From Coprothermobacter proteolyticus DSM 5265 (lineage in GTDB: Bacteria > Coprothermobacterota > Coprothermobacteria > Coprothermobacterales > Coprothermobacteraceae): a DNA stretch of 64,000 nt. The notes under the pieces are model-generated. The model saw only the letters and a list, made by a program, of their open reading frames with translations, was not told the origin of the DNA and ran no database searches. The stretch's first letter is position 1. Each line of letters opens with the position of its first letter. Position numbers and translations under genes: made by a program. Shown piece by piece: positions 26,659-35,642 of this stretch. The DNA is taken from assembly GCF_000020945.1 (NCBI RefSeq), contig NC_011295.1, forward strand, positions 1,240,001 through 1,304,000, written 5' to 3'.

Positions 26659-26943
26659 TCATTTTTTATTAAGCTTGTAGACAGAACAGCACCTGTTACT
26701 GTAAGCTTTTCCGACTTTTTCCCAGCAAATGATTTGTTCACACTCAGCTTTAGTGGTAAAAGCATTGCAGATATTGTAAGTGCCTTCTACATACCTTAAA
26801 ATGGTTTATTTTGTGGATCTATGAGCAGTATAAACCTGCTGTGCTAAATCGCTTTGCACAGTGCTAACAACTTCACTGTAAAAAGCTTCTAACTCTTCTT
26901 CAGTATTTAGGAATCGCTTAAATTTAGATTCGCTACCGTTCAT
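26659..26943 (-). pseudogene. Remnant of a small gene with internal stop
   Basis: ATG 26943 starts MNGSESKFKRFLNTEEELEA and 25 more codons to TAA at 26806-26808. The same frame then continues without interruption through a cysteine-rich stretch (ICNAFTTKAECEQIICWEKV) to TGA at 26659. This reads as one roughly 95-residue gene with a nonsense codon, or a 45-residue ORF followed by debris. Bases 26824-26900 are identical to a segment at 54814-54890. Family not recognised. Confidence 0.5.
26824..26900 (-). repeat. 77-bp repeat, copy 1 (inverted relative to copy 2)
   Basis: By eye this is a perfect reverse-complement match over 77 bases to 54814-54890. It encodes the shared peptide segment EELEAFYSEVVSTVQSDLAQ in both gene remnants. 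Similarity ends sharply on both sides. Confidence 0.9.
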
Positions 26944-26982
26944 TCTAATTATTATAATCAAATGAATGCTCGTGTAAAAATT

Positions 26983-27015
26983 AACACTGGGAATTTATAA
27001 CATCCCAGTGTTTTT
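26983..27015 (-). terminator. Terminator of the type I RM operon
   Basis: A 10-bp stem (AACACTGGGA / TCCCAGTGTT) is flanked by AATTTTT on the minus-strand exit side and TTT on the other, so it may act both ways. On the minus strand it overlaps the last codons and stop of the zinc-ribbon gene. Confidence 0.75.
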
Positions 27016-27153
27016 AAGCTCATCTTCAGACAGTTCCAGTTTACACACAAAACACCTGCCTACAGTTAAAAATTGCCCGCTCAGGTCGTCTTCCGATTCT
27101 GTATAAAGCTTAAGAACGCAAAAAGAAGCATTACCACAGGCAGGACATTCCAT
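26995..27153 (-). CDS. Small zinc-ribbon protein at the end of the type I RM operon
   Basis: A 52-residue frame from ATG 27153. Two CxxC pairs (CPACG near the N-terminus, CFVCK about 32 residues later) form a likely zinc ribbon, and an acidic ELSEDELKNTG tail follows. AAGGGAG lies about 14 bases before the ATG, a long spacing. It lies 45 bases after the HEPN-domain gene on the same strand and ends in the operon's terminator, so it is probably co-transcribed with the RM genes. The function is unknown; such ribbons often bind nucleic acid or partner proteins. Confidence 0.6.
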   Translation of the reverse strand: MECPACGNASFCVLKLYTESEDDLSGQFLTVGRCFVCKLELSEDELKNTGML

Positions 27154-27197
27154 ACTGTCACGTACAATCTCCCTTTCATCATAGGAAGAACGGATGT

Positions 27198-27893
27198 TTA
27201 TTTTTTTCTTTCCTCAATTAATTCAGGATTTAGTTCGCTATATTCTTCCTTCTTTTCCCTTATTTTTTGGCTTAGGGTATCAGATTGCTGTCTTGTGAGT
27301 TCTTCTTCCTTTGCCTTAAGTTTCTCAAAAACAGTCTCATTAAAAATGTCTTCATATTTGTACGCATCAGATACTTCCTGAATCATTTCCCGGATAAAGG
27401 GTAATATTTCATTAAGAATAAACAAACCCTCATCTACAGGGTTAAAATAATACTCGAAATAGTGGACAATATTGTTACGCATGTTGCCTAATCGAACTAG
27501 GGCCGCTTTTCTTCTGTCCCGCTCTTCGCGAATTCTTTTCAATTCGTGCTTATCCGTAACAGCCTCGTCCTCTTCAATGTTTAGATTAAACATCGCTTCG
27601 TATCGTGAAATAACTTCATTGTACGGAATGGTAAGAAAGGTCTCGCGCCTTTCTTTACGGGTCATAAGGTTTTGTCTCGACTGGATATTTTTAACTTTAT
27701 CCTGAAGCTTCTTAAACCTGACCAGGTGTTCTACACTGTTATTTTTATCCAGCACCAGCACATCGTCAAGCTCACATAAACGCTGTTTCATAAGCCGCTC
27801 AACGGCCACAGCAAATAGTACAACCGACAGCTCAAAATGCTCGCTGTCAATAAAATATCTCAGCGCTTCGGACAGGATAACCGAGGTGTGCAT
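27198..27893 (-). CDS. HEPN-like domain protein in the type I RM operon
   Basis: 231 residues, largely helical and charged. Residues 138-143 read RNNIVH, matching the RX4H catalytic motif of HEPN ribonucleases, in a context (GNMRNNIVHYFEYYF) typical of the fold's last helices. The rest includes a long charged coiled-coil-like C-terminus (KLKAKEEELTRQQSDTLSQKIREKKEEY). The start overlaps the hsdMS stop by one base, so translation is coupled. HEPN RNases act in many anti-phage systems, including RM-linked anticodon nucleases, so a back-up toxin role is plausible but inferred. I do not recognise a named family for the whole protein. Confidence 0.65.
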   Translation of the reverse strand: MHTSVILSEALRYFIDSEHFELSVVLFAVAVERLMKQRLCELDDVLVLDKNNSVEHLVRFKKLQDKVKNIQSRQNLMTRKERRETFLTIPYNEVISRYEAMFNLNIEEDEAVTDKHELKRIREERDRRKAALVRLGNMRNNIVHYFEYYFNPVDEGLFILNEILPFIREMIQEVSDAYKYEDIFNETVFEKLKAKEEELTRQQSDTLSQKIREKKEEYSELNPELIEERKK

Positions 27894-30506
27894 TACTCTC
27901 CAAACACCTCCCTGTCCAGAATCATTTTTATGGTCTGTTTTGCGTTTTCCTTTAGCCTTCTGATATTGGTCAGCGTTTCAAACTGAACGTTAAGGAAATC
28001 CACTATTTTCTGCTGTTTTTCAATTGGAGGAAGCGGAACTTTCAGTGAACTTATTATACTTTGTGATATATAGGGCTGACCTGTCACATTTGCATATTTT
28101 CCCAAATCTTTGCTCAGGAGAAAGTAATAAAGATATTTGGTTTTTAGTTTGTCCTTGTTGGTAACAGTAACAACAATAGCATTATCGGTTACCCAAATTG
28201 GCACATCATAATAATGCACATTTCCACAGTAAGCTCCAACTCTGCCAACCACAATAGTTTCACCAAACAGTAATTTATCGTTATTATCAGTATATCCATA
28301 AATACCGTTGCTACCACAAACTGGATATTTTCCTCTGTTAGAAACAAGCGTATTTGAGATGCTTATGCCATTTCGTAACGCTATTAGTTCACCTAACTCC
28401 ACCCATTCCCAATCTCCTTCAAAAATACTGTCGTCGATTCCAGCTTCAAGAATGGTCTTTTCCATAGCATTGCACTGCTCAATAATAGCCTGCTGCTTGT
28501 CCAAGCGGGCAACCAGTTCCTGTTGAACGGGAAGAGGTGGGAGAGGGATTTGGATATTGGCCAGATCATTCGGGTAAACATGAGGTTGCCCTGCTCCTCG
28601 TTGGAGCTTATATAAATCTTCTTGACGCGATTTAAGTATATAAAAAATATATTTAGTTAATGCTTTTTCCTCATCATTAGACTTAATTGTTGTACAGTCG
28701 GAGGCAAATATTGGAATATCGAAATAGTTGACAAACCCAGCATAAGCACCTGAGGCACTGACGGTAATTATGTTGCCGTCTCTATTGCTTTGGTTATGGT
28801 AATATGCAGGCTCCTGTCCTCCAGCTATCACAGGTACATTACCTTCAACTGTATCAGCTTTAGTTATGGAAGTTCCTTTTTGAATATCACATATTTCCCT
28901 TAGACTAACAACCTCCCACTTTTGCTTTCCTTTTATCGTTTTTCTGTACAGCCCCGGGTTAAGGTTATAATCTTTCGTCTTGATTTCCTCAATCGTCGCC
29001 GTCCAGCAGAAATCATTATCTATAAAATCAGGCAGTTCCTTTGTTGGGTTATTAAGCCAATCTATCCATCTTCTAAACACTTCCACCGCTTTAGGCAGGT
29101 TCCCACAAGGCGGTTCGTAAATGTTCGGGTCATCACCCTGGAAAGCTCCGTTAATTGGCCTTCTCTGGGTTGTTAAGGTAAATCCGTCTTCTTTCACATC
29201 AACAAACAGTACCTGCTTTGTGGTGTAAGCATTTTGTTTCTTTGTCTCGTCCCATTCTTCTTTTGTGGGCTTTTCAAAATACAGCACTGTCGTTTTGACA
29301 CCGGAATACGGCTGAAAAATGCCTGCCGGCATGGAAAAGACAGCTTTCAAATCAAACTCTCGTAAGAGCTTCATGCGTATATTCTTGAATACAGAGGAAT
29401 TGTCAAACAGAATCTTGTCCAAGATTATAACTACTGCTCTGGAACGCTTTTTACCTGGTTCAGAAGGTCTCAACGCTGCCATAATATGCTGGATGAACAA
29501 TGCTTCGTAGCGTTTGGCATGGAACTCAAAAGTGCCAACCCGCGACTGAGCAAGTGGACCATACGGTGGGTTAGTTAACACTACATCATACTTTTCTTTA
29601 TGTTCTAACTGTGCTCGGTTGTCTAAGCTGTCAGCCTCAAAGAGGTTGGATTTGCCGTCATTGTGCAATATCATATTCATGAGGGCAAGCTTGTAAACGT
29701 CTGGAGCCTTCTCCACAGCATAAAGAGACTCTTCCTTCAGTTTTCGGTAAAGCATTTCAGCTTCATCAAATTGAACCCCATTATATGCGGCAGTAGACTC
29801 GTTAACTCTCATCCCCGCTTTTACAAGATTATCAATTTTACTCTTTACTACTTCGAAGGCACGCAGAATAAAGCCTCCCGTACCAGCCGCAGGGTCATAT
29901 ATTTTTTCCCCAATTTCCCGGGTCAGCAAGTTCCACCATGAAATGAATGATGTGGCGAGGAGTAAAATACTGACCGTACTGTTTTTGTTCGCCAAGCTTT
30001 TGAACAACAAATTCGTATGCTCTGCCCATAACGTCAAAATTTTGTTCAAGCTCAAGGTCTTTCAGCCGTTTTATCAATTCTTTAATGGTCGGGCTGTACC
30101 TTATACGCCATATATGATTTTTAAATAGCCGTCTGAAAAGGCTTAAATCCCTGCCATCGTGGTCCTTAACTTCGGCCAGTTCGGAAAATATGTTTCTAAC
30201 ATAATCGACTATAGTAAACTCTCCATCGTCAGTCTTTACGGTTTTTCCGTCACTTGCCAAAATCTTTTCTGCCCATGTGGAAAACCTCAGGTGATTTGGT
30301 AAATCAGGCACAAATTTAGTTCCATCCAAACGGGCGAGTTCTTCTCTTTGTTTTTCTCTCTCGTCAAAGAGCTTTAGAAACAAAAAATAGCTAAATTCTT
30401 CCAGATACTCGGTGGTTTTGAGAGTATCGTCTCGAAAAATATTGGCAATATCCCAAAGCTCAGAACCAAGCCTGTGAAAATCTACTTTGTTATTGTTTTG
30501 CGCCAT
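27893..30506 (-). pseudogene. Type I restriction-modification fused methyltransferase-specificity gene (hsdM-hsdS), frameshifted
   Basis: The 5' frame (30506 to 29895) has the HsdM N-terminal helical domain and QYGQYFTPRHI. The 3' frame continues with IYDPAAGTGGF (AdoMet binding), the catalytic NPPYG, and then without a stop two target-recognition domains and their coiled coils (PLPPLPVQQELVARLD and PLPPIEKQQKIVDFL), so M and S are one polypeptide of about 870 residues. The frames join if one G is removed from CCCGGG at 29917-29922, which restores ELADPEIGEKIYDPAAG. The extra base is either a real inactivating or phase-variable insertion, or a sequencing error. The gene lies 14 bases behind hsdR and overlaps the HEPN-like gene by one base. 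Confidence 0.88.
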
Positions 30507-30520
30507 TAATATTCCCTCCG

Positions 30521-32767
30521 TTACACATCAAGAAATGATACTGCTTTTATCTCGTCATAAAGCTGAACAAATTTGTCCAGCGAACCGAATAGTCCCTTTA
30601 TCCGGGCAATTCCACCCTTTTGTTGAAGAAGCTGGCTGTTAGAAAACTGGGTAAAGGTAAGAGCGGGATTGCGTTTCTTAAAATCGTAGAACATCATAAT
30701 AAATTCCACTTGTTCATCGTTCAAATGCTTTTTCTCCTTCAAATGAGCAATAACAGCATCCCTGTTCTTTTCTTCAACAGTCTTAAACCTTGTTTTACCA
30801 AGGGCGACATCAATAAAATCTTTGTAAGTGGCAGTGACTTCGCCGTAAATATCCCTTAAGGTACTGATGTCAAACCCAAAAGCCTCAAGATATTTTTCAT
30901 CAACCGGAATACCAGGATTCAAAGCTTCCCATGATAAAACTGCCTGAACAAATCTTTCTTTTAAAACAGTCTTTTCTTTAATAGCTTTAAGTTGCGGCTC
31001 AATTTGCTTTCTAATATGGTCAAAAGCAGATGAAGTAATAACCTCTGACTTGACTATCCAGACGGGGACGTCAGCAATCACCATTTCGATTTTTTCAGTT
31101 TCCTTAGGTTCCTTACCCTCACCATCTTCTTTATCTGAAGGTATCTTTTCACCGTCAGAAGATACCTCTGTTTCTTCAGTAGTATCAATTATTTCATCAG
31201 TTTCTAAGGTTTCATCGGTGACGACCTCTTCAATACCTGCAAGGTCTACAAAGTCGATGAGTTTAAAGCTTTCCTTTGTCTTGCCGTGTTCTTGCTCGTT
31301 ACACTTGCGAGTGGCACGTCCTTTCATCTGAACATAGAGAATTTTTGACTTTGTGGGCCTAGCCATTACCAGAACTTCGATGTCAGGGGCATCAATACCG
31401 GTGGATAGCATATCTACGGAAACGGCAATACGAATTTCACTGTCGATTTCCTGAAACTTTCTAATCAATTCAGAGGCGTTTCTCACCTGATTATGTATTA
31501 CAACTATAAAGTCTTCTGCTTCGCTTGAGTCCTTTGGGAGTTTGTTCAGTTCGTTGTATTTTGTTATCAACGCATCGCGCAAATGATTGGCATGCGCTAT
31601 GCTTGCCGCAAAAACCAGTGTCTTTGGAATCGTATGCGTCTGCTCATATCCTATCACTTCAAAATATTTTTCGGCTATTAATTCATTCCTTCGCGGGACA
31701 TCCACACGTCTGCCAAGGTCTTCCGGCTCAAAGTCAAAACCCATGTCATGAATCCCACTGAGGTCTACATTGGTCAGGAACTTATATCTCTCGGTAAAAG
31801 CCAGTATGCCGTCTTTAACTCCCTGATAGTAGCTGTATCTGAATACCGGCTCTCCAAAATAATCGTCGGTACTCTGCGTTTCCTTATCAGAAGGAGTTGC
31901 TGTTAACCCTAAAACTTTGGCCTTGCCAGTCCTGAAATGCTCAATAACCGTGTGCCAATCTCCAAAATATGACCGATGGCACTCGTCAAGAATTACCAAG
32001 TCAAAAAAATTATTCGGGTATGCACGATACTTATCATTTACATACAAAAACTGAATTGTTGAAACAGAAATATCGTTATATTTATCCTCTTTTGTGCCGG
32101 TCAAGCGGTTTATTTTAAAGGTATCACCTAATACCTTATTGAAAGAACGGACTGTCTGTTCAGCAAGAGAATCCCTATCTACTAAAAATAAGACTCTCCG
32201 AACAAGGCCGACTTTGTAAAGCTTGCTGATTATTCCCGCCGCTGTTATCGTTTTTCCTGTTCCGGTAGCCATTTCGATATAGGTTCTGTCTCTGCCTAAT
32301 TGAAATGCGCTTACCACCTGTGAGACGGCAATTTTTTGATAATTCCTTAAACCCGCCAAAAGAATATCAGTTTCCGGGTTTAGAAAATCTTTTATCTCTG
32401 CATAGGTCATTAGCCTGCTGATTTTTTCTGGTCTGGTATTTGCTTTAAGATTCTGCCGGTAAAATACCTTGCCGTCTGAAGCAAAAATTAAAAAGACTTC
32501 CTTGCCACTTTCATTTAGTTTTTTTGCGTAATTTTTAGCCTGTGCTAAAGCTGCGTTTAAATCCATACCCTGTTTTTTGGCTTCAATAATTGCAACAGGT
32601 AGGCTGTTCACTAAAATAGCATAGTCTGCTCTTTCTCCGCCCGGTATAGGATACTCCTTAGTTATTTGAGTAAAATCAGCCAAATTCCAATTTAGTGCTC
32701 TTAAATGTTCGTCAATTAAGGACTTTGCATTTTCCTCCGTATTCACTATTTCTTTCCATAATGCCAT
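30521..32767 (-). CDS. hsdR: Type I restriction enzyme R subunit
   Basis: 748 residues, in the shorter EcoKI/EcoEI-like group. An N-terminal nuclease domain shows ERADYAILVNSLPVAIIEAKK (PD-ExK-type D...ExK, about residues 44-65). The SF2 helicase follows with Walker A EMATGTGKT, the DEAD-box-like DECHRS, GLTATPSD and the later QMKGRATR motif VI. An acidic insertion (about residues 510-560) precedes the C-terminal domain. It translocates and cleaves unmodified DNA together with the M and S functions encoded next. It is the first gene of the operon, behind a clear promoter. Confidence 0.92.
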   Translation of the reverse strand: MALWKEIVNTEENAKSLIDEHLRALNWNLADFTQITKEYPIPGGERADYAILVNSLPVAIIEAKKQGMDLNAALAQAKNYAKKLNESGKEVFLIFASDGKVFYRQNLKANTRPEKISRLMTYAEIKDFLNPETDILLAGLRNYQKIAVSQVVSAFQLGRDRTYIEMATGTGKTITAAGIISKLYKVGLVRRVLFLVDRDSLAEQTVRSFNKVLGDTFKINRLTGTKEDKYNDISVSTIQFLYVNDKYRAYPNNFFDLVILDECHRSYFGDWHTVIEHFRTGKAKVLGLTATPSDKETQSTDDYFGEPVFRYSYYQGVKDGILAFTERYKFLTNVDLSGIHDMGFDFEPEDLGRRVDVPRRNELIAEKYFEVIGYEQTHTIPKTLVFAASIAHANHLRDALITKYNELNKLPKDSSEAEDFIVVIHNQVRNASELIRKFQEIDSEIRIAVSVDMLSTGIDAPDIEVLVMARPTKSKILYVQMKGRATRKCNEQEHGKTKESFKLIDFVDLAGIEEVVTDETLETDEIIDTTEETEVSSDGEKIPSDKEDGEGKEPKETEKIEMVIADVPVWIVKSEVITSSAFDHIRKQIEPQLKAIKEKTVLKERFVQAVLSWEALNPGIPVDEKYLEAFGFDISTLRDIYGEVTATYKDFIDVALGKTRFKTVEEKNRDAVIAHLKEKKHLNDEQVEFIMMFYDFKKRNPALTFTQFSNSQLLQQKGGIARIKGLFGSLDKFVQLYDEIKAVSFLDV

Positions 32768-32800
32768 TTGTTTAGCTTCCTTTCAATTCATTACACTATT

Positions 32801-32829
32801 AGTATGATACATTGTGACAATTATGTCAA
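32801..32829 (-). promoter_or_regulatory. Promoter of the type I RM operon with dyad over the -35 box
   Basis: On the minus strand TTGACA (32829-32824), a 17-bp spacer and CATACT (32806-32801) precede hsdR. The dyad TGACA-ATTA-TGTCA (32815-32828) overlaps the -35 box, a natural place for a repressor, though no controller gene is seen nearby. Confidence 0.65.
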
Positions 32830-32840
32830 CACTACTAACA

Positions 32841-33224
32841 CTATCTACCACATGCAGGGCTGCTTTCTAAGATGTAGCCTGTAGGTGTTTTGGTGTAGCT
32901 TATACTGCCTTCTTTGTCTGTAAGCGTAGCTGTAATAACAAGTGATTTATTGGTATATGGGTTAATCGGTTCTGTAGTAAAATAAGTTGCACTTGTTAAA
33001 AGGGTATTTAATTCATCTAACGTAGGATAGCTGTCAGTTAATTTTTCTGCACGCCAGCGGTATAGCAGTGTTTCTATGTTATGGACTGTTGCACAAAAAC
33101 TTGCTTGCTTAGCTCTTTCTGTATAGTCCCTATACATAGGAATAACCACGGCTACCAGTAGCACGATTACTGCTACTACAAGCATGAGTTCTATTAAAGT
33201 AAACCCTTTATTTATCCTACACAT
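32841..33224 (-). CDS. Type IV pilin-like / pseudopilin protein
   Basis: 127 residues. The prepilin peptidase site is clear: a short basic leader then GFTLIELMLVVAVIVLLVAVVIP, with the glutamate at position +5 and a hydrophobic helix. The rest holds a polar globular domain (TDSYPTLDELNTLL, TDKEGSISYTKTPTGYILE) ending in SSPACGR. It overlaps the preceding 66-residue gene by 8 bases. No assembly genes are near, so it is a minor pilin by itself, possibly brought in with the island. Confidence 0.82.
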   Translation of the reverse strand: MCRINKGFTLIELMLVVAVIVLLVAVVIPMYRDYTERAKQASFCATVHNIETLLYRWRAEKLTDSYPTLDELNTLLTSATYFTTEPINPYTNKSLVITATLTDKEGSISYTKTPTGYILESSPACGR

Positions 33225-33417
33225 GGCTTAACTGCTCAAGCCCAGCTTTTACTTTCCTCTCTTCTTTAGTAATTTCACTGGTAAGTTTTTTCTGCACAAG
33301 TTTATAAGCATCTGCAAAGGTGAAGCTTTCTCCTAATTGTTCTACGTATTCTGGATATAAAGCAAACTGCAAGTCATACTGAGAACAGCTGTTGTTTGTT
33401 AAAGGTTTTACAAACAT
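33217..33417 (-). CDS. Small hypothetical protein, possibly truncated at its 5' end
   Basis: 66 residues (for example SFTFADAYKLVQKKLTSEIT and KAGLEQLSHV), helical in appearance, with no recognised family. It overlaps the pilin-like gene by 8 bases. Its start lies only 15 bases from a CRISPR repeat (33433) and lacks a good ribosome site, so it may be the 3' part of a gene cut when the array was broken. Confidence 0.45.
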   Translation of the reverse strand: MFVKPLTNNSCSQYDLQFALYPEYVEQLGESFTFADAYKLVQKKLTSEITKEERKVKAGLEQLSHV

Positions 33418-33432
33418 GTGCGCTACATCAAT

Positions 33433-33529
33433 GTTTCAATCCCTTGTAGGTAAGCTAGAAACTACGTCAACCAATTGTCAGCACCATCCCAGGCTTAATG
33501 TTTCAATCCCTTGTAGGTAAGCTAAAAGC
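33433..33529 (-). CRISPR. CRISPR fragment 2: two repeats, one spacer
   Basis: Repeats at 33433-33462 (same as array 1) and 33500-33529, with a 37-base spacer. The second repeat ends GCTAAAAGC in place of GCTAGAAAC, so it is degenerate at the edge facing the DpnII-like genes. Same orientation as array 1. Confidence 0.9.
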
Positions 33530-33721
33530 TGAAATGAGTAATACTCGCTTTTTTATTCCTTTTGATAAACATTTTTTTGCTTGCAGCGGACCATATGGTC
33601 CTCAAGCATACCACCTTTGAGTTTGACCACTAATAGCGCAAACATTTCATGTATCAAGCTTGTCCATGCCGCCCTCCATTTTCTTCCCAGCAGACATGGC
33701 CTTCTCAAACTGCCCCAAAAG

Positions 33722-34705
33722 CTATTTTTTAAATATAAATAGATATTCGTGCGCTATTAGCAAAAAATTATATTTTATGCTCTGCTTTTTCCAGTAGCCT
33801 GTTGAAGTACAGTTGTGCTGTTCCTTTATGACGATCTCCTTTAGAGTAAGCCCCGCTTTGCAAAATACTTCCATAACTCTAAAACCAAGAGGTATAATGT
33901 TACCCTTTCTGCGCGTATCACCCATAAGAACAGCGCAGAATCTACCTCTTTTTAGGACCCTATATGATTCTGACGCTACTTTATACATTTCTTTTAAAAA
34001 TTCAGGTATGTCGTAATGTGAAAGATCTCCCTCTATATTATCGCTATATTTGATAATATTGCTATATGGCGGATGAGTGCAGATAAGATCAATGCTACTA
34101 TCTTTTACGAAATCGAGGTTTCTTGCATCTCCAATATGTACGTCAGCCAAGCCGCACTTATGTTCAAAATTAACATTTGACAGCGCAAGTTTTACTGCAT
34201 CGGGGTTTATATCGACGCCTAACCCCCTTCTTCCCAATAACTTTGCCTCCACAAGTGTAGTCCCACTTCCTACAAACTGATCCAGTACAACATCATTTTC
34301 ATTTGAATATCTCAATATCACATTTCTGGGTATATAAGGTGACCAGTTACCCCGGTATTTGCCAGAATGAGTTGCCCAATCACCTCTGTCAGGAAAACCC
34401 CATACAGTAGTTGTTTCCAAAGAAAAATCCTCAGGCTCCCATATTTCAGTTTTTGCTTTGCTAACATTATAATTTGTCATTTCTTCTTTTACTAATGTCC
34501 TATAACCAAGCACACCTTTTACGAACCTTTCAGTCAAGGAATTCTTTTGCGCTACATCTTTTATGCTCATGCCATTCTTTATATCTTTGTTTATTTCGTC
34601 TACGATACGCTGATAATCTTCAACGTGGTACGATTCAAGATGTTTTGCATACTCCGTCTTGGTGCATTTATAGCCACATATAGGACACTTCACTTTTAGC
34701 GACAT
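33722..34705 (-). CDS. Beta-class DNA methyltransferase of a DpnII-like system, with N-terminal zinc finger
   Basis: 327 residues. The N-terminus has a C2H2-like finger (CPICGYKC, then HLESYH), followed by a helix-turn-helix-like stretch (SIKDVAQKNSLTERFVKGVLG). The methyltransferase domain has DQFVGSGTTLVEAKLLGRRGLGVDIN for AdoMet binding and THPPYS as the catalytic (D/T)PPY variant. DpnII loci of streptococci carry a second methyltransferase (DpnA) beside the Dam-type one, and this gene holds that place. It lies 4 bases after the nuclease gene. It may protect GATC or a related site; the exact base modified is not certain. Confidence 0.78.
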   Translation of the reverse strand: MSLKVKCPICGYKCTKTEYAKHLESYHVEDYQRIVDEINKDIKNGMSIKDVAQKNSLTERFVKGVLGYRTLVKEEMTNYNVSKAKTEIWEPEDFSLETTTVWGFPDRGDWATHSGKYRGNWSPYIPRNVILRYSNENDVVLDQFVGSGTTLVEAKLLGRRGLGVDINPDAVKLALSNVNFEHKCGLADVHIGDARNLDFVKDSSIDLICTHPPYSNIIKYSDNIEGDLSHYDIPEFLKEMYKVASESYRVLKRGRFCAVLMGDTRRKGNIIPLGFRVMEVFCKAGLTLKEIVIKEQHNCTSTGYWKKQSIKYNFLLIAHEYLFIFKK

Positions 34706-34709
34706 ACCT

Positions 34710-35642
34710 TTATAGTCCTTCCAATATAATGTTCTCCAACACTCCGTTTTCCAGCATGGAGAGGTTTAATATATAATCGACTTCATCAAACGCTTCCCTC
34801 AATGGTTTTTTTGCCGTCTTCCAGCCCAAGCCGTCTGTTATCCAAATAAAGGTATGCTGCGGCGTTTCTCTTTTTAAAAACCTACACAAAGTCACAAATT
34901 CTCCTGCCACTGCTTTTAACTTAGAGCCTCCTCCACCGTAGTAGTTCGTCTCGACAAGATAAAGCTTATCCCCATTGTCTATGGCGAAATCGAATGAACG
35001 CTCCGATTTATCAACTTTTACCTCATAACCAAACAATTCATTTATTTTATGAGCAGTAGCTTGTGAAATATAATTATAGCGATTCTTGGCGCAAATCCTT
35101 TTTATCAATAGCTCGGTTATCATTTCCATAGCCGCACCACTTCTATTCTTCCTTGCATTCGTATCAAGGCCAACTTCGACACCAGTAACATAATCTACGA
35201 CGCTTTTTATATTCTCATTTTTAAACATAGCAAGCAGGCCTGTCTTATCTGCAAATTCGGTCAATGATGCTATTTCTTCAGTTGTGTATGAAGACTTTTT
35301 CTCAAAAGAGTATTCTTTGTAATTAAAGATATTATCATCAAGAGGGTCGAGCACTTTAACGTTTTTCGCTCGCCATGCAACAAGTACTGGCAAAACATCA
35401 ATTACCTCCGGATACTTTGAGACAAGCTCTGCAAACTTTTCGGTTATATTCTCTTTCCCAACGAGATAGTTAAGCAAGTTAAGCGAGATTTCTATATCCT
35501 CCACCTTGTTAATCACTTTTTCCCATGCTACAAAAAAATCCCAGCTTATAATAGTTTCTTTCAAATTTCTTATAAGGTATTCAAATACATCATCCTCATC
35601 CTTGCAACTTATAAGTTTATAAAATAGGTTGCTATATTTCAT
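34710..35642 (-). CDS. DpnII/MboI-family restriction endonuclease (GATC)
   Basis: 310 residues, matching the DpnII family (PF04556) length. Recognisable parts are ARKNRSGAAMEMITELLIKRI, RSFDFAIDNGDKLYLVETNYYGGGGSKLK (the nuclease core with D and E residues) and the later FIWITDGLGWKTAKKPLREAF. The family cuts unmethylated GATC. It overlaps the Dam-type methyltransferase gene by 11 bases and is followed by the second methyltransferase, which reproduces the dpnM-dpnB-dpnA content in a different order. Confidence 0.88.
   Translation of the reverse strand: MKYSNLFYKLISCKDEDDVFEYLIRNLKETIISWDFFVAWEKVINKVEDIEISLNLLNYLVGKENITEKFAELVSKYPEVIDVLPVLVAWRAKNVKVLDPLDDNIFNYKEYSFEKKSSYTTEEIASLTEFADKTGLLAMFKNENIKSVVDYVTGVEVGLDTNARKNRSGAAMEMITELLIKRICAKNRYNYISQATAHKINELFGYEVKVDKSERSFDFAIDNGDKLYLVETNYYGGGGSKLKAVAGEFVTLCRFLKRETPQHTFIWITDGLGWKTAKKPLREAFDEVDYILNLSMLENGVLENIILEGL

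Noticed and set aside
26581-26799. 72-codon plus-strand ORF after the truncated peptidase copy
   Set aside because: The opposite strand reads as a better, cysteine-rich gene remnant; the plus frame lacks a ribosome site.
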